Assembly: GCF_958295425.1 (NCBI RefSeq)
Contig: NC_081144.1
Location: forward strand, 21,552,853 to 21,616,852
DNA length: 64,000 nt
Source of the DNA: Solea solea
Lineage: Eukaryota; Chordata; Actinopteri; Pleuronectiformes; Soleidae
Direction: 5' to 3'
In this document: piece after piece, positions 49,601-61,600 of the stretch
How the letters are laid out: every line of letters begins with the position of its first letter
How positions within the stretch are numbered: position 1 is the stretch's first letter
Position numbers and translations under genes: made by a program
Notes under the pieces: model-generated
What the model saw: only the letters and a program-made list of their open reading frames with translations
What the model was told of the DNA's origin: nothing
The model's database searches: none

Positions 49601-52600
49601 AACAGCCCTCCCTGTGGGTCAGGAAAACGGTGAGGTCTGGTGGAGGAAGGAGTTGGGGGCGGGGGTGTGGGTGGTTGGCTGGGTGTGACACGTTGCTCCT
49701 CAATCAGAGACAAATTGTCCAGGGTCTGAAGAACTTGTTCATACACAGACTTGCACAGGAACACCTATGACAAAAGAGTAAAACATTAATAAAAATGAAT
49801 GGATAAAATGAATATACAGTATTTACATAGCACACATACCTGGACAGGATTGACAAATTTGCCCTCAATTATTAGCAATCCTGTGCTCCTGCATGGTTCC
49901 TCTGTGGTGGGGAAGGTAAAGTAGGTGTCCTCATCAACAGGAACTTTCTCCATGGTGAACTGTATAGAGGTGTCTTTCAATATATGGAAGGCTGATGAAG
50001 AAAATAAATGATGTTCACTTGTGTTACAAGATTCATTTAAAATGTACATAGACTCTGTCATTAAAAATGCAACCATATTCTCACCTTTTCCCCGGCTGAG
50101 AGATTCAAAGAAGTCATGACGTGTAAACTGCGGTTCATCCTGACTGATGCTTCTATTGTGGGATGGTGACATGTTGCCAGCATTATCCCCTCTGTTTGGC
50201 CGTTTCAAAACCAAATGACTCATATTGAGTGAATACAGGCGAATATCATTGACAAAAACCTGTAACTTCTCACCATCAGAGTCTTGGCCAGTAATAAAAT
50301 TCTGGATTGTTATGCGTCCCAGATGACCAACTAACAGCTCAGGGTGTCCAGGCTTACGAGGAATGGACACAACTGGTGAGTCAATGCTGATATTGAGGTT
50401 GAGCTTCACCAGGAAGTTGTCCAAGGTGGATTCAGGTTCCTCCTTGGGAAACTCTTCCTCATCCTCAAATGGATAAGCCCAGCTTTGGCTCAGAGTTCGA
50501 CTTCTCCGTGAGGGAGTCTCAAAAAGTGAAACCATACCACTGTACTCAGCTGTCTTAGTTGCTAGAACTGTTGACACTTTGGTGGCAGCACTTTTCAACA
50601 TTGAGCGGAAATTGTCTTCGACTTCATTAGCAGAAAGGCTGAGCTCCTTCAAGAATTTTGCACTGTGGTTATAGTGCAGGGATGCCATTTGAAGCTGTAA
50701 GGAACACTCGCCTTGTGTTTTCTCCATGAAGTGAAAATATAAAGCTCCTGAAGGAGAATCTCCTGTATCACCAGGAAACGTTAGTCCACCAAGACTCGAG
50801 GAACTGTCCTCAACATTGCCAATGCTGACCACAAACTGGCTTCGGCCACCTTCCTGAGACAAGTCCACCAACTGCAGGGACCCAAGTGAACCATTAATGT
50901 CCAACCGACTGCCCATAGACACATTGACCTTGGTGCCAGCGATGCTTGCAGTGGCAATCTTAAGCCCTTTCTTCTCAGCAAGGACACTGCCAGTGGAAAC
51001 AGTCCGAAGAAGGAGCAGATTAAGACGGTGGATCTCTACAGTCAACTCTTTGTTCTGGTCATATGTGGCCTGGAAGGTCACCTCCTCTTCTGCATTGTAG
51101 GACTGCATTGAATTTTGCAGGGTTGATGATGTCCAGGAGCTTTCCTCTTTGGGAAAAGACTTCTGGAGAAACTTGAGCAGCTCCACCATAGTCTCTGGGT
51201 TGAGAATTATGTCCAGATTATTGACCTGAATGCTTGTCACCTGGAGGGAGCTGTCCAGATTCATTGAGGGACAGTCTGAGCTCACAAACTGGTACTCCAG
51301 TTTAATTAGGGCCTCCTGGTCCTTGAAAAGGGAACTGAAAGGGGAGGTTCCGTCTGAGGGCATGGTAGATGACTCAGCATGGTGGCCCTGATGTTCAGGG
51401 GACCTGCCATCAGGGGATGATACAGGGGTTGAAGGCTGGCTTTCTCGGAGGCTGCCCGTGGGTATGTCAAAACTGAGATGCTTATGAGACGCTACAAGGA
51501 GGTCAAAGTCTGAACCATAAGTTTGCAACGTGTCCACAAGCAGAAGCCCATGGACGGTCAGGGAGACTTCAGCATCATAAGGCCGCTTAACAAAATGGGC
51601 ATTCGTGCCAAATACCTTCAGAACAGATATGTAACGGCCATCACTCTCTACGCCAAGCTGCATGTAGTTAATGTTGAATTCAGCTAACAGGAGACGGGAT
51701 TCTACCAGGACCTCCCGTGTGTGCTGCTCTAACGTCGTCACACTCTGGGTCAGGTTCTTTGCTGAACCCTGCAGCTTCCAGGAACTGTCCTCCCGCTGAA
51801 AGATCTTGTCATGACGGAGGGTAGAGAGAGACTCAGGAGACCTTAAATTTGGGCCCCCCTCTTGACCTTTGATCTCTTCACTCACAGCTGGGCTGCTTAG
51901 CCTGGCCAAACAACTCCTGAGGGCAGTCATCTTCTCAAGGTTGATATGAACTTTGAGGTCTGGTAGCGTTCCTGACAGCACAGCCCCAGGGAGCTGGGGG
52001 TCTGATGTATATCGCAGTCTCTGCTCAAGCTGCAGCAGGACATTGAACTTCTCAACCACATGAGTGGGGCCTACCTCACTCTCTTGAAGGTGTTTCCAGC
52101 TGTCCTTGTAGCGGCCAACCATTATCTGGAGGTCCTTAAATGACAAACTGAATTTTTCATAAAGCTTTCTGCTGTAAGCCTGCACACTTTCAGGAGATCT
52201 GAGGCTGGGGAGTTCAGGACTTTTAAGTGCCGTCAGAGGTATATCAAGTTCAGGTGGAGGAGACTCGGGTGGTGTGGCAAGAGGCGTCTGGTACTCATCA
52301 TCACTCATGTCTTCCTGTTCAAGCTGAGTAGCTTTAGAGCTGGCCTTGTGATCATCTACAATGAAAATGAGTAAAAGTACATTGGATCTTAGATAGAAAC
52401 CATTAGGAATAAGAATAATGTATTTGGTTTTATGTTTAGGACAAAAGGTTTTCTGATTGTTTTTACCTAGAGAGTTTGTGAGGAGAATCCTGCCTAAATC
52501 CACGACGACTAACATTGGATCCCCTGACAAGAAGTCATCAGGGAAAATCACCTGGGGTGCACAGATGTCCATTTTCACCGTCCAACGCTTGCTGTTTTCC

Positions 52601-55600
52601 TACAAAACAAATAAAGCAATTCTATTTAGAAATGAGTAAACTTGAATCATCAAAATATTTCACATTGCCATGAAGAGATTCTCTTACAATAAACTCTCCC
52701 ACAAGTAGCTGGTCAATGGTCTGTCGGATCTCCACTTTTGTCTGCATCTTCAGCTTGTTGTACTGCCTCCGTGCAGCCTCTGCCACTCTGAGCTCAAGCT
52801 CTGACTGATAGCCAAAACCTACGGATCATGGACTGTATTTAATCTATATTCAAGAAATGTTTTGTAGCTTGCTTGATACATTTTCTTCATTTGAGTTGTG
52901 GCTTAGAGGTTTAGAATAGTTTGAATATTTATCGTCACTTATTTGAAGAGGCAACAGACAACTTTTGTGTCTCCTTTTGAGTCGCTGTCATTAAAAACAT
53001 GATTTGTTGTTCTTTTGTACTATATTTCGTCATTTTTGTGCAATCCCTCCACCCCAGTGGCCAAGAAAAGAAAATGAAAGCAAGCAAGGCTTAAAGGGAG
53101 ACCAATATAAATTTGGATTGTGTTATTTTTTACTATCACACTATGGTGTGCAGCCATAATTATGTATGTATGTGGCGTGCTTCAGCACTTACCCGAGGTG
53201 TGTACTTTTCCTTTATAGAAAAACTCAGTCACTTTCTTGATGGCTTGTGGGTTGTAGATGATGTTCAAAGGACTTGTGCTTACTTCCAGTCTTCTCTCAA
53301 ACTTGCACCTTGCAGGGTTTTGTTCATAAATCATCTCAAACACTGGCGACGACAAGCACTCTGCACCACAACACAAACCACACATATTCATTAAGAGACA
53401 TAATTAGTATTATTATTATTATTATTATTACATAATCATCTGATTACAGCTCTTAGCTGTAGCTGCAACTACTTTGTAATTGTTATTCATATGAAGCAGA
53501 TTATGTGATAATCTAGTCACTTAGTTTTCCACCATTGTGTGGTGGAAAACTATTGTGGTGGAAAACACCATTGTGTGACTGGCGCTCTTTCAATGACGTC
53601 ATCTGGCTTTTCTTCTACTGCTATGGTGTCAGAGCACCAATGATTATTAAATATAATTAAATATAAGATCAACCTCAAAGTGCTTGACCTAAAAAGAGAG
53701 GGGACTCAAAAACACACCCAAGTCGCCAGATCCATCCAAGCAAATAGGTATTATTACACTCTATGCTTAATGTAATAAATAAATGGCTTATTATTAATAT
53801 GATTTGATTAATCTTATGGAAAAAAATATGGCATAAAACAAATGGAAGGTCGGTCAATTATTGATTGTAAACAATTCCATTTAAGTAGTTTAAAATGAGA
53901 AAACACTATAAAAGCAACTCTAAGCAGAAAAAGATAAATCTTACCAGAGGTATTGCTAGACTGCCCAGACGGCTGATTCATGTTAACAACAACTTTGTCC
54001 TAAAAGTGAAGGGTTTTAAAAAAAAGTTACAACATAGCAAATAACAAAACTATAATGTACTTAAGTAAACTTTTTTTTTTTACATAATCAACTCAAGGTC
54101 CTTCTCTGTCCATCACTGCTTACCGGTTTGGGAGACACAAGAACAGGGAAGATTGTGTCCTGCGTCGTCAAATCTCTCAGAAACAAACCACCCAGTTTAA
54201 CAGAGAGCAGGGATGACTCGGAGCGAGGGAGAGACTCTACCATCACCTTCACACCTGTGGAAACATGCACAGCGAAGTCAGCCGCATTTAAGTAGCTGAA
54301 ATTAAAAAAATTTAATTTAAATAATCCTGAGTCATATTTACATCTCTCCAAATATTGCCTGCGTACCTGAGAATTCCAACTGGATGACTCCAGATTCGTG
54401 TAGCATGTCCTTCCTCCTGTCCTGGTGGAACAGCGTGACACTGCCCTTCTCCAATAAGAACTCTAGCCGTGCAAACAGGTGGTCACGCCTGGTGAATGTG
54501 TTCAGTGTGTGAGAGTCCTCCAGTGGATCGAACAAGTCTTCAGTCTCTGCTGCAGAAACAAATTGTACAAGTTAAAAAATATTACCGTTACTAACATGAC
54601 AGTATAGAAGATCCTATTAAAAAAAACAGGAGTACTCGAGAGTGCAGACCAAGGATTAATTGTATTACATTTTAATCCATTGGATCTGTAAAGAAATTGT
54701 ATGATTTGTTTTTTCTTTTCTCTTTTTTCTTCAGTCTACCAGCATATGAAAACTGATTTAGGCCGTAGCTCTGCTTTTGCTTCTGACAAACCCAAAGACA
54801 GCTCACCTATCTCACCTAAAATGTCCCAGGAAGACGGACTTGGTAGGAGCTCTTCAGGTCTGTCTGGGTCCTGGGAATCTCCATACCAGCCTCCCCAGCC
54901 TGGGAACCAGGACTGCAGGTACTGAATCATCCCCGAGCTCCCACTCTTAGGGATAGATGTGCTGGGTGAACAGGGCTGGGGGTCACTGCTTGGCTCTCGC
55001 ACACTCTGCAAGAGGAGAGAAGATGACAAAGAAGAAATGTTTGATTGTGAGAACAGCCCAAACACTGACAGTATTGCAGTTAACAGGGTTTCTCCTAATG
55101 TAGCAGAGAGCCCACAGAGACCACTGATGCGTTGGTATTGTAACTTCATTTAAGAGCTTACCTCTGCAATATCTTCTTGCTTTCGAAACCAGTCATGGAC
55201 AATTTCTCTGAGACTTTGCAGCTCCTCGATCGTCTGCTCCTCCTCCACTCGCTCCAGCTCACTCTAGACGAGTCAGAAGAATCAGTTCAGTCAAGTGTTT
55301 CTTGCTCATAATTTTCATTATATTGCACATTGGAACGCTGACAAGGTGTAATTTTCTCGTCATTTGCTCAGAGATGAGAAAGGAGCCATGAAGGAGTATG
55401 AATTTCTCAGCCTTGCTGTGTTTTTGTGTTTTTGGCTTTAATTCCCTTATAAATTTTGTTTATACACATAAATATTAACTAAAAGGTTTGGAAAATGCTG
55501 CAACTTTAATTTTGGGACCCCAAAAAATAATCTCCTACAACACATCTGTGGGTCACAACCCAGTCTTTGGGAACCACTGCTGTATTGCAATATTACCGTT

Positions 55601-58600
55601 ATGTCCATATTTAAACAACATCACACCTTCTGGTGAGCTTCATCTCCACAGTTAATGGCCCATAAAAGTGAAGTCAAAATGAAAAAGCTGAAATCTGACA
55701 TCTTTATTAAAAGAAAATGATCATGTTTGAATTAATTTAAACCAACTGATTGTGTAAATAGCTGTAAATAGCAACATTTCCTCCAAATGAACCCAAATGT
55801 TAACCTTTAATGAACATTAAGATGCATTTGGACTGTTTGCAATAAAAACTCTACATGAACTCATCCTATTTCACAAATAAGAGTTATATTAAAAGGTGAA
55901 CAGGAGGAATAATATAGCATCTCTATCTGTTTTGTGGATATATCTTGTGTGTGTTCCAGTGTTGTACCTCCTCCTGAAGACTCAGTGGGACTGCTTTGAG
56001 TCGTCTGAAGTAGAGGCTGGTGTAGGTCTGAGCGTCTCGTGCCCGCTGCAGCACGAAGTCCCAGCTGCCCCGCCTCCGCTGCTCCTTGATCTCACTCAAG
56101 TTTGCCTGGATGGCAAACGTCCACCACTGTCGACAGCTGCAACGACAATCGGTGTTAAAGGCTCTAATTCAAAGTTTCGTTTACAAACAGTACGTGTATC
56201 ACATCACATTGATTTTTTTTGGCTTCTAAAAAAGTGTTGAGGTGTAAACTTACTTCCCTGAAATGGGGACTTTGGGTCTCCACTGCCGGTAACGCAGCTC
56301 TCTCTCTCTGCGGTCTAGCTCTTTAAGGAAGGCCATGATCTGCTGGTACTGCACCTAATGGAGAACAGCCATGCAAAAAAGGTCACTGCTTTGTCTGAAT
56401 ATTACATTACAGGAGCTAACAAGTAGGCATTAGCCAGACCAAGCACAGAGGAAATTAAATGAAATTCTATTGGCTTGTTCTTTCAAGTCAATAGAAATCT
56501 ACACTCCTTACACCACACTCTTGTTGTTTGAATTTTCTTCTGTTCCTTGAAGTATACATTCTTACCAACAAAAATAAGTGAATCAGGTGTTCACACGAAC
56601 CTGCGACAGGCGCAGCGACATGGGCTCCAGCTGAATCTGGCCTTCGACTCGAGGAGTGTGTCGGGACCTCAGCGGCTCCTTCGTGGTGTTTCTTCTAAGC
56701 AGCACCGAAGAGCGAACGGGCTCAAAGATGTATTGATGCTCCCGACTCTGCATACACTGGGTCATCGCATCCTGAACAGTGACAAGACAAATCAGAACCC
56801 TCACATCCAAACATAGAATCTATTCTCATAATATGTTTCAGTATGTATGGTCAGTCGATGTCTGCAGAAGTTAAAAATCTTTTCATTTTAGGCCATGTTG
56901 AATCTCTCAGGGCTATCTACTAAAATAACAACTAAAAGACAATGTGAAAGTTTTTGATCCATATTGTAAATGTGAATCATCTTAGAGCTCCAGCGTCAAA
57001 GATCTGTGCTGCAGGTGCACCCTTTGCAAATTGCTGGGGGAATAATACACAGCTCCTTATATGGACATCCTGGGGGGTGTGTGTTTATAGGTTACATATT
57101 CAGGCTTTAAAAATGGGTTTTAATGGGTCTTCTTATGTGTCATTGAGTCAAAGTTATGATTCATTTTATATCACATTTTTAGTAGTGATATAAAGTAGCA
57201 ATAATTGTGCAGGAGTCACAAAATAGACCGTTTTTCTTTTATTTTTGTTCATAAAAACGAGCCAAGTGAACGTCAAACTGTGACACATTTCTAAATTTCA
57301 CAAATTCAATCCGATTTTAAACATTTTGAGTACTTTTTGCTAAGGTGTGTTTCTATAGTTGGTGAATATTATATTATTATATTATACTATTATATTACAT
57401 TATATATATATTTTTTCCCATCAGATTGCCAAGGTTGTGCTGAAAAAAAAGGATATAAGACACTCTATATTGCACATTCTTATAGCCTCTGTATATACTG
57501 TATAATCAAAAAAAAAAAAAAGCAGCCGAAATGCTGTTCTAAGTGTTCTAAGGGTTGAAAAGTAAAAGATTCCTGGAAGTAAAAGAGCTGGCTTGTGAGT
57601 GACACTCATTCCGGAGCGTTTTTTAGATCGCATCAGCATCTCTGTCCTTAGCCCCTCCCACCAGATGAAAACAAAGACATATTTGAGGTCATGTGTGACA
57701 GATGACCTCTCCAGAAAAACTCTCCATCCCTAAAATGCTTTAACCATTGTTACATTTTGAAGTTTATGATCTCACTCTCCTCATGGTCTCAAACCTTGTC
57801 CTAATGAGGCAGAACCTCATTTCTGAGGAACTGGTTAAGTTAAGACTGGCTAAGATTTGAACTATGGTTAAACATTATAGCAGTCGTCCACATTAGGGGA
57901 GTAGCCGGTCTTCCTTGCTTATCTACGTCGCCATGCTGTGTTGTAGCTGCAGTAGCACTACTGGCTACTCTGAACTTCAAGACCCTCCTCTTTCCAGGAG
58001 GAACCATGTCATGGTTGCCAAGACGTGGCTCCAAAATTTTCAGGGTTACCACATGACTAACCTGGATCTGGTTTGCAGGCAGTTTTCCCAGCATTGCACT
58101 CTCTGTGTCCCAGTATACACAGAAGTCTTCGATCTCCAGCTGCTTCTGTCGGAGGAGCTTCTGGGTCTGCAAATACAAGAACAAAGACCCTGAGTGAATA
58201 TTTTGCAATGTAAGCTGAATATTTCACAAGTCATTACGTATAACTACATAAATTAATATGTTTTTAATGTTCAGTTTTGGAATTAATTCATTTTAAATTG
58301 CTGTAAAACATGTACTGTCACCCAGTCAGCAAACAGGCCTTACAGTTCAGTAATTGCACTCAATTACATTGATGAATAATCCCGCAATTTGTTGGGAAAT
58401 GAAACCTTTCAAATATTACATGGAGCCCAGCTGTAATAACCACATGCAAGTGTTGAAAGATTCAGAAATAAAGTGAATTAATCTGCACTGAATTTTTGTG
58501 ATTTAAGGTATGGGGGTGGGCCTCAGAGGATTTTCAGGTTTTAAAGTAAATTCTACTAATCGGCTTAAGGAAATTGCACATCTTGAGTGAACACTCACCG

Positions 58601-61600
58601 ACTCCTTGGAGGGGTTCTGAGCGGAAACATTCTTGATGCAAACCCCAAAGGAAAAGGGTTTCTCTGGGTTGGAGAAGTCGTCTTCAAATCTAAGATGCAC
58701 ATCTTGGATCTTCAGCTACACATAGAGCAGAAAAAAGGTTTTAGTTACTAAAATAACTACCTAGTGACATTAGGAGGCTCTAATGATGTGACTAAGTGCA
58801 GTGTATATACTTAGAGTAAGTAAAACCTACTTGTTCACTGTTATAAGGGGAAATGACACTGGCTTTAAGACAAATTGTGATCCTCTTACAATCAATAGGT
58901 GTTTCCAGTGTTTTCTTGGACTAAACTTCTTTGTTTTAATCCCAACTGAAGGCTACCATAGGTTTTCCTATATGTTTGGAAGGGTAGAGTGAGGTGTACA
59001 AGATATTCAGCTGCAACATGCTGCTGGCTAAATCTTACACACTGTACTTTTAAGTTGTAAATGCTCTTTTCTCTACTAATGATCTTTTGTTTGATTTTGT
59101 TTTACTAAATAAGACGTCTCCATTTCTTTTTATTCCTGATGTCATATGAGTTACCTCGATGTTTTCCACAATCCTGGTGACCACCGAGGCAGTGGCAGAG
59201 TACCAGTAAGACTCGCCTCTTTGTTCACACTCACTCTGAAGAAGACAAACATATGTATATAGACTGTTAATAATGTACATAACGGTCAACAACAACAGAA
59301 CATGTTCAAGATAAGGGTGCTGGGAAGAGACAATGACATTAAAATAAGTGAGGGAGACAAACACACATCAGGACACAGAGGCCAAAACAGGTTTGGGTCA
59401 ATTATTTGATTCAGAGGAGATCATCCATTGTCTAAAATTACAACTATCTAATACTATCAAATACCGATGCTCTTCATCCGAGATTTCAAATCATTAAATC
59501 AAAACACCAGAGAATAATAGCTCAGGGAACATTTATATTGTCTATAGTCTTTCTCCCTCCCCTCTACTGTCCTCATGAGCCTGCAAGGTTCAATAAAGAC
59601 TCAAAGCCTAAAAACACATACCAAGTAAAAGTCACATTTTCTGTCAAATCTTTTGCGCTGAACCACCTACTTTGAATTTATCTTCGAGAGCCTTGAGGAG
59701 ATATTTTTTGCGTGCACTCTCCTCCTCTCTCTCCTTCTCTGCATCGTACTCCTGCAGCTGGGCGGGACCAATGATGAGGCTGAGCTGGGACATGGAGATG
59801 ACCCATGGGTCACTGTGAGGACGGTAGAAGGGGATCTGGAGAGTAATCTTGCCAATGAAGCCTGGTGAGAGATAAGACGATGCGTGGGTGAAAGTAACAA
59901 ACACAGCCTAAAGCTGACGGCATAAGAACAAACCTTTGGATATAAGTCGCACAATATGTGTTAATTCTATATTTGAGTGAAGGTAGAGTACTTTTAACTT
60001 TTAAATATTGAAAAAATAACCATTTTAATGATCCAGTAAGTGCTAGTTTAATGGTTTATCTACCTTTGCAGTATGGCTACATACTACAGACAATAAACTA
60101 ACCAGATGCCATATCCTATTCCCAGATAAAGAGAGATATGACAAAAGACTACGAGAAGCTGAATGAATAAAAATAAATATTTTTAAATCAAAATGAAACC
60201 CACAAATAAGGCACTCTACCCTATGATATAATAGTAATAAATATTATTAATAAGAACCTTTCAAAACACTCAGGCCACTGTAGAAACATTAAAACAATTT
60301 AAAATCCATAATTAATATACAACAAACAATATTAAACATATAAACAAATACAAAAAAATGCAACAGGAATACAGAAAAATAAGAACCAAACCTATCAAAG
60401 AGAATATGTCTGTCCATTTATATTTATTTTTACATGTTGGAGTGCACTGGAGTAAAAAAAAAAAACTTTATTACAATAAATATCCAGATTTTGATCAAAA
60501 TAAGATTATATCACATGTTAATTCTATTATTGCATAGTCTGATAATTACATGGAAGTGCCATAGTCAGATTATTGCTTTGACTGGTTTAATATTGGACTA
60601 TTGTCCTCCATGATAACACAGTCAGCTTGTCTCACCTGCTTTGACTTCAAATGGAAGATCAAATTCCCTGAGGGCATCTTTCCTCAGAGGGAGGTTCTCC
60701 AGCTCCACTGCACCTGAGAAATTACAGCAAAGAGCTTCACTCACATGATCCATTACAAGTTGTTGACACTTAGAACACAGAGCATTTCAGCTGCTTTTTT
60801 CCCATTACTATGTTTAAACGTACAGTATATACAGAGGCTATAAGAATGTGCAATATAGAGTGTCTTATCCTTTTTTTCAGCACAACCTAGGCAACCCGAT
60901 GGAAAAAAAATTTACTTACTCAAAATGTTTAAAATTGGAGTGAATTTGTGAAATTTGGAAATAGGTCACAACTCAAAGTTCACTTGGCTCGTTTTTATGA
61001 ACAAAAAGAAAAGAAAAACAGCCAATTTTGTGACTTCTGCACAATTATTGCTACTTTGTATCACGACTAAAAATGCAGTATGAAATGAATCATAACTTTG
61101 ACACATAAGAAGGCAAAACAAAACACCAGCCTGAATATGTGACCTATAAACACACACCCCCAGGGTGTCCATATAAGGAGTTGTGTATTATTCCCAAGGC
61201 AATTCAACTGTGGCACAGATCTGTGCTGCGTGAGCACTAAGGGTTTAAACACTGTGTGTTTGAGTCTGAGTTGGTGTTCAATGTCTTAAACTACACCTCA
61301 AGTTTTAAACGTTTTAAATGGTTCCAGCTAAAATGTACATTTATTTGCCATTTTTTTCTGGAAACGCATGCTCTGGCTGATTTCTCGGTTTCTGGCTGCC
61401 ATGTTACATGAAGACCATTTAAAAGGCTTATTGTAATGCTGGAAAAAAAACAGACAATTTTATAAACATACTTATGGCAGTACTTCAATTTCCACCAACA
61501 AACGTTTCTAAATGTTACACACCGGATCTTAAACGTAGCTAGTTTAACATGGGCAGAAAAATAGAAGCATTGCTGCATACCTTTCAGAAGGGCGATGGAG

